From NCBI GenBank assembly GCA_963974935.1, contig CAXBEV010000009.1, positions 1 through 64,000 on the forward strand: a stretch of 64,000 nt of DNA, in the 5' to 3' direction. This document shows, piece by piece, positions 32,615-41,206 of this stretch. This stretch comes from UBA4479 sp963974935 (GTDB lineage Bacteria > Pseudomonadota > Alphaproteobacteria > Rhodospirillales > Casp-alpha2). Position numbers and translations under genes: made by a program. The number at the start of each line of letters is the position of its first letter. The stretch's first letter is position 1. Under the pieces are notes generated by a model, which was given only the letters and a program-made list of their open reading frames with translations, had not been told where the DNA came from and searched no databases.

Positions 32615-34579
32615 ATGAATTTCTTTGAATCACAAGACCATGTGCGTAAAAACACGTTCCATCTGGTCTTTCTGTTTGGCCTGGCGGTAGTCACATTGAT
32701 TGTCATGGTCAATTTCCTGGTCATGGTGGTGTTCGGCTATATCAACAGTCAACAATTGCAAGACGGCGGGACACTACTCCAGCAAATGGATTGGCAGACA
32801 TTCGCCGCTGTCAGCGCCGGTGTCGGTGTGGTGGTGTTGGCGGGCAGTTTCTACAAGATCATGGCCCTGTCGGCGGGTGGCAAGGTGGTTGCTGAATCGC
32901 TGGGTGGAAAATTAATCCCGCAAAATACTAAAGATCTGAAGCAACGCAAATTGTTGAACGTCGTAGAGGAAATGGCCATCGCCTCCGGCACGCCGGCACC
33001 GCCGGTTTATCTGCTCGCCGATGAACCGGCTATCAATGCCTTTGCGGCCGGTTTCTCGCCACGTGATGCCGTCATCGGGGTGACCCAGGGGACGATCGAT
33101 CATCTAAGTCGTGATCAACTGCAAGGTGTCATTGCCCATGAGTTCAGCCATATCTTAAATGGTGACATGCGACTCAACATCCGTTTGATCGGCGTACTGA
33201 ATGGTATCCTAATTCTCGGCATTATTGGCTACTATCTGTTGTATTCCGCTTCTTATTCGCGGCGCGGGCGGAGTAGCGGAAAGGGTGCGGGCGGAATACT
33301 GGCGCTTGCTATCGGGCTGATGGTCATCGGTTTTGCTGGCACCTTTTTCGGTGGCCTGATCAAGGCCGCAGTGAGTCGGCAACGGGAATACCTGGCAGAT
33401 GCCTCGGCGGTTCAGTTTACCCGTAACCCGGACGGGATCGCGGGCGCGTTGAAGCGAATCGGCGGACTAGAGTTTGGTTCCAAGGTAGAAAACCCCGGCG
33501 CCCCCGAAGTCAGCCATGCCTTTTTTGCCCAGGGTGTTTCGGGATTTATGCAAGCCTTGTCCGCCACGCACCCGCCGCTGACGAAGCGTATCCTGCGCAT
33601 CGATCCTCATTGGGACGGTAAATTTGCTGCTTCCGACAAGCCCGACAAAACCGTCTCGCCCTGGGGGGGTGGCCTGGATCACGAGGAAGATACCACTAAA
33701 AAAGAAACCATGACGCGCGAAGCGCTTGCCAAAAATCTTGCCACTGTTGTTACCGGTGCCGCCATGGCCGATGTCGCGAATGCGATTGATCAAATCGGCA
33801 ATCCAAAACCGGAAACAATCAATCACGCAGTCACGCTGATTGCAGAATTGCCGACCATTATCATTGAGGCTGCCCGTGAGCCTTATGGCGCCCGCGCCGT
33901 TATTTATTCTCTGGTGCTAGATCCGAGAGAGAAGATTCGTGACAAGCAACTAGCACATTTGCAGTCGGACGCCGATGCGGATGTCCTGGCGTTAACGCAC
34001 AAACTACTGCCGACGATGGATGGGCTGGATATTAAATACCGCTTACCATTGATTGATATCGCCATACCGGCACTAAAACAGTTATCACGCGATCAGTACC
34101 AAGCCTTCAGAGACAATCTGGTCGCATTGATTGAAATGGATTCCAGGATCGATCTGCTCGAATGGTCCTTACAAAAAATTCTGTTTAACCATCTCGATGG
34201 GCAATTCTTCAAGCTGACGCACACAAGAACGCGCTATTCTCATGTTGGCCAGCTCAAGCAGGAAATTGAGTTGATCCTCTCGGTAATGGCCTATGCCGGT
34301 CAGCAGGATAGAAATGCCATTGAGGAAGCGTTTAGCGCCGCGACAAAATTACTGGAAATCAGCGGACTTCAATTAGTGGCAAAAAATGAAATCAGTCTTT
34401 CAAGGCTGGATCATTCACTGGAAAAATTAGAAAAACTAAAACCCTTGGCCAAGCCACAACTATTGAAGGCCTGTGCCGCCAGCGTCCTACATGACCAAAG
34501 AATATCTTCTGTTGAAGTCGAATTGTTGCGCGCCTTTTCGGATGTCCTCGGGTGTCCCATGCCGCCGATAATCCTGTAA
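32615..34579 (+). CDS. M48 family metalloprotease with extended C-terminal domain
   Basis: A 654-residue membrane protease. Four hydrophobic helices are at about residues 15-45, 65-85, 195-215 and 225-250. The zinc site is GVIAHEFSHILNGDM (HExxH near residue 175), with the third ligand Glu in QREYLADASAVQF. This N-terminal part of about 340 residues corresponds to HtpX-type enzymes. Residues 350-654 are a helical region with no motif I recognise, found in larger members of the group that occur beside lemA. It probably degrades or processes membrane proteins. Codon and base use differ from the core genes near dnaA. Confidence 0.9.
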   Translation: MNFFESQDHVRKNTFHLVFLFGLAVVTLIVMVNFLVMVVFGYINSQQLQDGGTLLQQMDWQTFAAVSAGVGVVVLAGSFYKIMALSAGGKVVAESLGGKLIPQNTKDLKQRKLLNVVEEMAIASGTPAPPVYLLADEPAINAFAAGFSPRDAVIGVTQGTIDHLSRDQLQGVIAHEFSHILNGDMRLNIRLIGVLNGILILGIIGYYLLYSASYSRRGRSSGKGAGGILALAIGLMVIGFAGTFFGGLIKAAVSRQREYLADASAVQFTRNPDGIAGALKRIGGLEFGSKVENPGAPEVSHAFFAQGVSGFMQALSATHPPLTKRILRIDPHWDGKFAASDKPDKTVSPWGGGLDHEEDTTKKETMTREALAKNLATVVTGAAMADVANAIDQIGNPKPETINHAVTLIAELPTIIIEAAREPYGARAVIYSLVLDPREKIRDKQLAHLQSDADADVLALTHKLLPTMDGLDIKYRLPLIDIAIPALKQLSRDQYQAFRDNLVALIEMDSRIDLLEWSLQKILFNHLDGQFFKLTHTRTRYSHVGQLKQEIELILSVMAYAGQQDRNAIEEAFSAATKLLEISGLQLVAKNEISLSRLDHSLEKLEKLKPLAKPQLLKACAASVLHDQRISSVEVELLRAFSDVLGCPMPPIIL

Positions 34580-34865
34580 CCCAGATCCGCAAAGAAGCTG
34601 ATATTGCCCATCAACTCGGTCTACACACCCCGCACTGACCAGCGGGCTGCAGGCGGTATTGGTCAAGAACGCCCGCGACGACGTGCGGAACAAGACGTTG
34701 CAACAAGTGGAAGCCACAAGTCGCCGACGGGGCGTGCCCCGTGAAGGCCGTCTCTCCAGCACGCGCGGCAGGGTCAAAGGAGATCGCGTCGAGAATGGTG
34801 GCCATCCACAGCACACTGCTGCGGCCCTGAGCCCGCGGCGCGGCAGCAGAACATGTCAAATCACC
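34580..34865. other. Spacer without supported gene
   Basis: About 290 bp. Open frames occur on both strands (for example 34611-34859 minus), but none has a start signal or a recognised family. The sequence may be decayed coding material at a junction between the lemA/M48 pair and the GC-rich segment to the right. Confidence 0.45.
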
Positions 34866-35252
34866 TCAGGCGGCGTCAACAGCCGCACGCATCATGTCCC
34901 GCACTTCGCCCGCGACTTTGTGCAACTGATCGTTGTCGATGGCCTTCATTGAGGCCACGGGGTCGATGGCGCTAATCTCTGTGCCGCCGTCCACTTCACG
35001 CAGGATGACGTTGCAGGGCAACATCGCGCCCACTCGCGGCTCAATCCCGATGGCCTTGTAAGCCATTTGTGGGTTGCAGGCCCCAAGGATGCGATAGGGC
35101 TCCATATCAGCGTCGATCTTCTTTTTCATCGTCGCCTTTACGTCGATTTCGGTCAGGATGCCGAAACCCTTTTCGGCCAGCGCATCGCGGATGCGCAATT
35201 CCGCTGCGTCAATTTCGACGTCCTTTAGGATGCGGTCATAAGTATAAGTCAT
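34866..35252 (-). CDS. DUF302 family protein
   Basis: A 128-residue cytoplasmic protein. The whole length is a DUF302 domain: AEKGFGILTEIDVKATMKKK, then YRILGACNPQMAYKAIGIEP and RVGAMLPCNVILREVDGGTE. The two Cys (GAC, LPC) are conserved in the family. Function is unknown, although these proteins often occur with metal- or sulfur-stress genes. AAGGAG six bases before the ATG at 35252 supports the start. The stop of the 31-residue peptide gene lies 17 bp upstream, so the two form an operon. Confidence 0.9.
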   Translation of the reverse strand: MTYTYDRILKDVEIDAAELRIRDALAEKGFGILTEIDVKATMKKKIDADMEPYRILGACNPQMAYKAIGIEPRVGAMLPCNVILREVDGGTEISAIDPVASMKAIDNDQLHKVAGEVRDMMRAAVDAA

Positions 35253-35269
35253 TTCAATCTCCTTTTCGA

Positions 35270-35365
35270 TCACTTGGACAGGTATTTTGCCAGTGCCAGG
35301 ACCCCCAGCACGACCAATATGATGACTAGCAGCATCCAGATGCCGCCCATTCCATAGCCCATCAT
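35270..35365 (-). CDS. 31-residue membrane peptide
   Basis: A very short gene with a good Shine-Dalgarno (AAGGAG, six bases before the start). The product is MMGYGMGGIWMLLVIILVVL then GVLALAKYLSK: a Gly/Met-rich N-terminus, one membrane helix, and a basic end. It directly precedes the DUF302 gene. Similar tiny MMGYG-type membrane peptides occur in metal-stress operons of proteobacteria, which is why I consider it real. It may bind a metal ion by its methionines or act on the neighbouring protein (inference). Confidence 0.7.
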   Translation of the reverse strand: MMGYGMGGIWMLLVIILVVLGVLALAKYLSK

Positions 35366-35872
35366 ATCAAACTCCTTTGATTCTTATAGATTTCCGCACC
35401 GATTCAACGAACGAGACAGACTTTGCAATTATTGTTCGCAATGCGACCGAGCGTTCCATCCGGTTCACACACTCCGTCATTTCGCCGGACGTCACAGAGC
35501 CACCGCGTCGTCATCCAACCGCTGATATCGCGTGATCCTCGTGTTGCTCGCCAGGGTCTTGATCGAGTTGAAGATTTTCTGCGGTGGCGCGAGGCTATGC
35601 GCGGGCCAATTCTCCCGTTCGCCTGAACCCATCTCTCTAGACAGATATCTTGTTTCACGAAACATTTCACAGCCACGATCCTCTACGTATTCCAGCGAGG
35701 GCAGGTGGACGGGGTCGCCGACATACCTCGGGGCTGGCGGAGCGTGCCAAAGCTGTATGGCCGTCCGCCCAGCCCAGAATCGTTCTTGTATGACGTCGAC
35801 GATACGCGCCGGCTGAGGACACCAACAGACCGACCGCCGTCCTCGTGTTTGCAATACCCGCGCCTTTGCGGC
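35366..35872. other. Spacer without supported gene
   Basis: About 500 bp. Overlapping open frames exist on both strands (for example 35404-35676 and 35492-35854 minus, 35532-35816 plus), but none has a clear start, low-complexity bias or family signature, and in a GC-rich segment such frames are expected by chance. The promoter of the small membrane peptide gene should lie at the left end. Confidence 0.45.
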
Positions 35873-36955
35873 TCAACTTCCGGGTACGACTACCATCTGG
35901 TGACCGGTACCCTGAAACCCAATCTCGCCGACTAGGCTCAGATCATCTGCGTCGAGTACCCAGATCTTTGACTCTTCGGCGCTCGACACATACACCTTGC
36001 CGGTGCCGTCCACAACCATAAGGTGGTAAGGCCCCGGTGCCAGATTGACAAAGCTGACGTCGCCGGTGTCAAGGTCGATGCGACCGATCTGATCGGTCTC
36101 GCGCACTGCAGCAAACAGCGTCCTGCCGTTTTCGGATAGATCAAGGCCGTGCAGCGTGCCGCCCATCTCGAAGTTGCGCAGAACCGCCATCTTCTTGGGG
36201 TCGATTTCGGTGACTTTGCCGTTACCCTCGTTGGCGACGTAGAGGGTGCTGCCATCCTCGGACATTACCAAATGGCCGGGACTATCTCCAATCTCTGCCT
36301 GTAGGCCCGGCGTCCAGCCGTCAACCGCAATGCGGCTTACCGTGCCGCCCCCGGCATTACCTACAAACAGCGCCTCGGTGTCGACCCCGAAGACGGCATA
36401 GTTTGGCGTCGATCCGGTTTTGACCGTTGTGATCAACTCAAAATCCTCAAGTCCGATCACTGAGACGGCATCGGCGTTGATCAGCGTCACAGCGGCAAAG
36501 CGGCTGTCCGGACTGACCGCGACGTGGTGCACAGCACCCGGGACGTCGATCCTGCGCAGGATATCACCGCTTTCGCGGTCGATGATCGACACGGTGCTGA
36601 CGAGCGGGCCGGACGGTGCCTCGGCGCTGTCGTTCGACATCCCGTGATGCGCCGCATGATCCTCTTCAGAAACGCCTGTGGGTTTCTCGGGCGCGTTGCC
36701 CGCCGGGCGGGCGGCGAGGCTTCCGGCAACCAGCAGGCGACCGTCGGGGGTGCCGGCTAGACCGTGCACCGCTTCAGTTCCGGCAATACGACCGACCTCG
36801 GTGTCCGTCTCCGCATCTATGGTCAGGATCTGGTTTTCCTCACCAAGCGGGATATAGACCAATGGCTCGGCATACGCGGGTGTAACGCCGAAGAGCATCG
36901 CCGCTAGACCGATCGGTGCTGCGGTTTGCAGAAGGTGTCGTTGGATTTTCATCAT
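35873..36955 (-). CDS. Secreted YVTN-type beta-propeller protein
   Basis: A 360-residue periplasmic protein. After a signal peptide (about residues 1-29, ending TPAYAEPL) come repeated blades of about 40 residues typical of YVTN/NHL propellers: YIPLGEENQILTIDAETDTE, VSIIDRESGDILRRIDVPGA, FAAVTLINADAVSVIGLEDF, ALFVGNAGGGTVSRIAVDG, TLYVANEGNGKVTEIDPKKM and KVYVSSAEESKIWVLDADDL. A His-rich loop, EEDHAAHHGMS, sits near residue 110 and could bind a metal. The role is unknown. AGGAG precedes the start. It is encoded on the same strand as DUF2892/ArsR and may belong to that unit. Confidence 0.85.
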   Translation of the reverse strand: MMKIQRHLLQTAAPIGLAAMLFGVTPAYAEPLVYIPLGEENQILTIDAETDTEVGRIAGTEAVHGLAGTPDGRLLVAGSLAARPAGNAPEKPTGVSEEDHAAHHGMSNDSAEAPSGPLVSTVSIIDRESGDILRRIDVPGAVHHVAVSPDSRFAAVTLINADAVSVIGLEDFELITTVKTGSTPNYAVFGVDTEALFVGNAGGGTVSRIAVDGWTPGLQAEIGDSPGHLVMSEDGSTLYVANEGNGKVTEIDPKKMAVLRNFEMGGTLHGLDLSENGRTLFAAVRETDQIGRIDLDTGDVSFVNLAPGPYHLMVVDGTGKVYVSSAEESKIWVLDADDLSLVGEIGFQGTGHQMVVVPGS

Positions 36956-37161
36956 GTTCTCCTGTTCTTGTCAGTTTCGGTTTGTGCCGGGGCAACGTCC
37001 GACCAAGTGCAGATTCAGACCGCAACGTGTGGTTGCTCAGGCCCATTCCGTCCGCTGGCCCTGCCGGTGCCTTCGCGCCGGTATAGCAGAGACAATCCCA
37101 ACAAGACCGCAGCCGGCACAGTCACGCGGCAGGATATTCGTCTGGGTCCCCGCAGGTTTGG

Positions 37162-37365
37162 TTATTCGAAAGCGCATCCTGGCCGCAGCCCCAACCTCCG
37201 GAAGGCGATCGCCGCCGGGCAGAAGCTGGTGAACGCGCTCTGGATCAAGTTCGCACCCACGAACGCGGTCAACAAAAACCAGTAAGAGTTGATTAGCAAG
37301 CCAAGTGCCAGACTGACAAGAATCATGGTTCCGGCAAATGCCATTACGGCACGGTCAATCGTCAT
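37162..37365 (-). CDS. DUF2892 (YgaP-like) membrane protein
   Basis: A 67-residue protein with two membrane helices (AVMAFAGTMILVSLALGLLI and YWFLLTAFVGANLIQSAF) and a conserved FCPA motif following them, as in the membrane part of YgaP rhodanese and stand-alone DUF2892 proteins. The start overlaps the end of the ArsR gene by 11 bp. In E. coli, ygaP is controlled by an ArsR-type repressor (YgaV), so the pairing is the same in kind. It probably takes part in sulfur or persulfide handling. Confidence 0.88.
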   Translation of the reverse strand: MTIDRAVMAFAGTMILVSLALGLLINSYWFLLTAFVGANLIQSAFTSFCPAAIAFRRLGLRPGCAFE

Positions 37366-37693
37366 CGGTCATTTCCTCCGGGGTTGGGGTGTCCGAAAAT
37401 GGTTCGCAGTACAGCCGGTAGAGTAGCGCCATCACTTCACGCACTTTCGGATCGGCTAGCGAATAGTAGATCGTTTGGGCTTCCCGCCGGGCCTTGACCA
37501 GGCCGTCATGGCGCAGTTTTGCCAAGTGCTGGGACAGCGCCGACTGCCCAATGCCGACGACCTGCTGCAACTTGCCGACGCTGCGATCACCCTTGTGCAG
37601 CTCGCACAGGATCATCAGCCGGTGCGAATTGGCCAGCATCTTCATCAGGCCGGCTACTTCGGTTGCATGTGATCTGAGAGCTGCTATATTCAT
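37355..37693 (-). CDS. ArsR-family repressor of BigR/SqrR/YgaV type
   Basis: A 112-residue winged-helix protein. DNA-binding helices are in VGIGQSALSQHLAKLRHDGL followed by VKARREAQTIYYSL. Two cysteines, C30 (LMILCELHKGD) and C96 (LYRLYCEP), occupy the positions of the redox pair that senses sulfide or persulfide in BigR, SqrR and YgaV, and no metal-binding CxC motif is present. It should repress the divergent RND pump and its own operon until sulfane sulfur modifies the cysteines (inference from the family). The ATG at 37693 is chosen; a TTG at 37729 would add 12 residues. Confidence 0.85.
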   Translation of the reverse strand: MNIAALRSHATEVAGLMKMLANSHRLMILCELHKGDRSVGKLQQVVGIGQSALSQHLAKLRHDGLVKARREAQTIYYSLADPKVREVMALLYRLYCEPFSDTPTPEEMTDDD

Positions 37694-37696
37694 GAT

Positions 37697-37717
37697 ATCT
37701 AAATTAGGAACATCTAA
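37697..37717. promoter_or_regulatory. Candidate operator of the ArsR repressor
   Basis: ATCTAA occurs twice (37697-37702 and 37712-37717), and TCTAAATTAGGA between them forms an imperfect dyad. This AT-rich block lies directly upstream of the ArsR start codon in a GC-rich surrounding, in the spacer shared with the RND pump. Position and composition fit an operator; no experimental motif was compared. Confidence 0.45.
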
Positions 37718-37852
37718 TGAAACAGTCAAGGACCGGACCGTCGATTCCCGATCTTCGCGGATTGCGCGGCCTGGGATTGCCCGGCCTCGGTACGGCAGAA
37801 ATGTCCGACATACACTACCACTACTACGGAAACAGAAATCGGGAACATTGAC

Positions 37853-40800
37853 GTGCTGAGCCGAATTATCGACATTTTTCTGCGCGGCAGCATGGCGCCC
37901 TTTATCATGCTCATTTCTCTGGTATTGGGCATCGGGGCCATCGCGCTTACCCCGCGCGAGGAGGAACCGCAGATCGTCGTGCCGATGGCGGATGTCTTCA
38001 TCCAGGCACCGGGCCTATCGGTCGAAGCGGTCGAACGTCAGGTCGTCACGCCGCTCGAAAAGCTTCTGAAACAAATCGACGGAGTTGAGCATGTCTATTC
38101 CGCGTCCTATGCCGGGCGTGCCGTGGTCACGGTGCGGTTCTTCGTTGGCGAAGATCGTGAGAACAGCCTGATCAAGATCTATAACAAGCTCTATTCCAAC
38201 ACCGATCTCGTCCCGCCGGATGTCGCTTACTGGGTGGTCAAGCCAATCGAGATTGACGACGTACCGATCGTCAATGTCAGCCTGTGGAGCGATCAGCCCG
38301 AGGCGGTCGGCGATTTCGAACTGAGGCGTATCGCCGAGGAACTCGAGATCGAGCTGAAGGCGCTGCACGACACCAACCGGACCTCGATCTATGGCGGCCG
38401 CCCCCGGGTGATCCGGGTCGAACTCGACCCTGCGGCGCTGGCGGCGCGCCAAACCTCGGCGCTGGACGTGGCCTGGGCGCTTCGGGTTTCAAATGTGCGG
38501 CAGGTGGCCGGTTCGTTCGACCGGGTAGACCGTTCCTTTCCGGTCGAGGTGGGTGAGTTTTTTGGCAATGCCGAAGAGCTGGGTCGCGCGGTGGTGAACG
38601 TGGTAGACGGCAATCCCGTGCTGCTTGTCGACGTGGCGCGGGTCATCGATGGGCCGGGCGAGCGCACGAGCTATACCTCGATCGGTTTCGGTCCCGCCGA
38701 TGATGGGCCGGGCAACGTGGCGCAGGGGGCCTATTATCCTGTTGTCCATGTCGCCGTCGCCAAACAGAAGGGCACAAACGCAGTCGACGTCGCCGACCGC
38801 GTGGTCAAACGGGTCGAAGAATTGGCCCCAATCCTATTTCCCGATGGCGTACAGGCCCGTATCACCCGCAATTACGGCGAAACGGCGAACGACAAGGTGA
38901 ACGAACTGCTCGAGGCGCTGGTCGTTGCGGTGATCATCGTTATCGCCCTGTTGGCCTATACTCTGGGCTGGCGCGAGGGGTTGATCGTCGCGGCGGCGGT
39001 GCCGATAACCTTCGCGCTGACACTCGCGATCAATTACTGGGCCGGCTACACGATCAACCGTGTTACCCTCTTCGCGCTGATCCTGTCGCTGGGGATGGTG
39101 GTGGACGACCCGGTAGTGGACGTCGAAAACATCCACCGCCATCTGCGGATGGGTCGCAAATCGGCGCTCGACGCGGTGCGCGCGGCGGTCAACGAGGTCC
39201 GCCCGCCGATCCTGTTGGCGACGCTGGCGGTAATCGTGTCCTTCCTGCCGATGTATCTGATCACCGGCATGATGGGTCCCTACATGAGCCCGATGGCTCT
39301 GAACGTGCCTGTCGCCATGCTGATGTCGATGGTCGTTGCGTTTACCGTGACACCGTGGATCTCCTATCATGTGCTTGCCAGAAAGATGGGCGATCACGAC
39401 GAGCCGGCGGCAACGCCGGTCCAGAAAACCGCGCTTTATCGCGCCTATGCAGCGTTCCTTGGTCCGCTGATCCAGCGGTCGGTTTATGCCTGGGGTTTCG
39501 CGGCGCTGCTGGTGCTGCTGTTTGCGGTCGCAGGATTGCTGATGGCGCTGCGCGAGGTGCCACTCAAGCTGCTGCCCTTCGACAACAAGAGCGAATTCCA
39601 GATCATTATCGATCCGCCCGAAGGCACGACGCTGGAGCGGACGGACGCGATCACACGCGATCTGGCCGAGGTTCTGCGCCGCGCGCCCGAAGTGCGCGAT
39701 TTCCAGATCTATGCCGGTCTTGCATCTCCGATAGATTTCAACGGCATGGTCCGGCACTACGCCCTGCGTGAGGGGCCGAATGTGGCCGAGATACGAGTGA
39801 ACCTTGTGGACAAGCGCGAGCGTGAAATGCAGTCGCACGAGATCGCGCTGCGGCTGCGCGACGAACTGGAGGCCGTCGCGCGTGCGGCCGGGACACGCAT
39901 CGCGATCGTTGAGGTACCGCCGGGCCCGCCCGTGCTTGCGACCATCACTGCCGAGATCTATGGCGAACCCGACCTGCCCTATGACCGCATCCGCAGCGCC
40001 GCCCGCGCCCTTGAGGCGCGGCTAATTGCCGAACCGGGCGTTAGCGATGTCGATTCAACGGTCGAGGATGACAGTACTCGGCTCGTTTTCGTCACCGACA
40101 AGGAAAAAGCCGCCCTGTCCGGCGTCGCCACCGAGGACATCGTGCAGACTGTTACGCTGGCCTTGTCAGGACTGGATGTGACGCGGCTTCAGCAGCCGCG
40201 CGAGGTATCGCCTCTGCCGATCCGCCTGCAACTCGACCGGGCCGAACGGTCGGGCACTGAAACGCTTAACGGCATGGCAGTGAAGGGACGGCCAGGCGTG
40301 GTCAAGACACGCACGAGCGGCGGCATCACCGATGCGCCGATTCCGGTGGTCCGGCTGGGCGAATTGGGCGCTTTTGAGCGGCGCCCGGCGGAGAAGGCGA
40401 TCTATCACAAGAACCTGCGCCGCGTCGCCTATGTCTATGCCGAACCGGTCGGCAGGGCTCCGGCCGATGTTGTCGCCGATATCGTAGCCGACCGCGTCGC
40501 GCCGCCTGCACCCGAGAATTCTGTCGATCCGCGTCCAGTGTCCGACCGCAGCTATCTGGACAATGGCGGCGGTATTATCTGGGCTTTGCCCGAGGGAATT
40601 TCGGTGTCGTGGTTCGGCGAAGGCGAACTCAACATCACACGCGACGTGTTCCGCGACCTCGGCATCGCCTTTGGCGTCGCACTGATCGGCATTTATCTGA
40701 TTCTAGTGTATCAGACCGGCAGCTATGCGATGCCACTTATTCTGATGATCTCGATTCCGCTGACCATGATCGGCATCATGCCCGGCTTCTGGTTGCTGAA

Positions 40801-41206
40801 CGTGCTCACCGGGGCACCGATCGCGGGCTATGCGAACCCAGTGTTTTTCACTGCAACGGCGATGATTGGAATGATTGCCCTGTCGGGCATCGCGGTGCGT
40901 AATGCTATTCTGCTGATCGAATTCCTGCATGTCGGGTTGGCGCGCGGGCTGGCGTTCCGGGATGCGTTGTTCGAGGCAGGCGCGGTACGAGTGCGCCCGA
41001 TCCTTCTGACGGCAGGACCGTCGGTGCTGGCCGCGATCCCGATCACGCTCGATCCGGTGTTTTCCGGCCTTGCCTGGGCGCTGATCTTCGGGCTTTTCGT
41101 TTCTACGGCTTTTACATTGTTGGTGGTGCCAATGACCTATTTCTGGGTGTATCAAAACCGGTCGGGCCACGGGCTGCCTGCACGGATGAAAGAGGCGTCG
41201 TCATGA
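37853..41206 (+). CDS. RND-family efflux pump permease
   Basis: A 1117-residue inner-membrane transporter with the two-fold RND layout: helix 1 at the N-terminus, a large periplasmic part (about 40-330), six helices (about 335-540), a second periplasmic part (about 560-880) and six more helices to the end. The proton-relay pair of Asp is present in helix 4 (LSLGMVVDDPVVDVENIHRH). The start is GTG at 37853 with GGGA upstream. The substrate is unknown. The adaptor gene follows with a 4-base overlap, while an outer-membrane factor is not present. The order permease before adaptor is the reverse of the common acrAB order. Confidence 0.93.
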   Translation: MLSRIIDIFLRGSMAPFIMLISLVLGIGAIALTPREEEPQIVVPMADVFIQAPGLSVEAVERQVVTPLEKLLKQIDGVEHVYSASYAGRAVVTVRFFVGEDRENSLIKIYNKLYSNTDLVPPDVAYWVVKPIEIDDVPIVNVSLWSDQPEAVGDFELRRIAEELEIELKALHDTNRTSIYGGRPRVIRVELDPAALAARQTSALDVAWALRVSNVRQVAGSFDRVDRSFPVEVGEFFGNAEELGRAVVNVVDGNPVLLVDVARVIDGPGERTSYTSIGFGPADDGPGNVAQGAYYPVVHVAVAKQKGTNAVDVADRVVKRVEELAPILFPDGVQARITRNYGETANDKVNELLEALVVAVIIVIALLAYTLGWREGLIVAAAVPITFALTLAINYWAGYTINRVTLFALILSLGMVVDDPVVDVENIHRHLRMGRKSALDAVRAAVNEVRPPILLATLAVIVSFLPMYLITGMMGPYMSPMALNVPVAMLMSMVVAFTVTPWISYHVLARKMGDHDEPAATPVQKTALYRAYAAFLGPLIQRSVYAWGFAALLVLLFAVAGLLMALREVPLKLLPFDNKSEFQIIIDPPEGTTLERTDAITRDLAEVLRRAPEVRDFQIYAGLASPIDFNGMVRHYALREGPNVAEIRVNLVDKREREMQSHEIALRLRDELEAVARAAGTRIAIVEVPPGPPVLATITAEIYGEPDLPYDRIRSAARALEARLIAEPGVSDVDSTVEDDSTRLVFVTDKEKAALSGVATEDIVQTVTLALSGLDVTRLQQPREVSPLPIRLQLDRAERSGTETLNGMAVKGRPGVVKTRTSGGITDAPIPVVRLGELGAFERRPAEKAIYHKNLRRVAYVYAEPVGRAPADVVADIVADRVAPPAPENSVDPRPVSDRSYLDNGGGIIWALPEGISVSWFGEGELNITRDVFRDLGIAFGVALIGIYLILVYQTGSYAMPLILMISIPLTMIGIMPGFWLLNVLTGAPIAGYANPVFFTATAMIGMIALSGIAVRNAILLIEFLHVGLARGLAFRDALFEAGAVRVRPILLTAGPSVLAAIPITLDPVFSGLAWALIFGLFVSTAFTLLVVPMTYFWVYQNRSGHGLPARMKEASS

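Noticed and set aside
34611..34859. Minus-strand 82-codon frame after the M48 gene
   Set aside because: No start signal and no recognised family; possibly decayed coding DNA, but not a supportable gene.
35404..35935. Several overlapping open frames on both strands
   Set aside because: GC-rich DNA gives long open frames by chance; none has a good start, signal peptide or recognised domain.
38834..39838. Long 334-codon minus-strand frame inside the RND permease gene
   Set aside because: Complete overlap with the well-supported permease, His/Gln/Arg-rich composition typical of an antisense frame.
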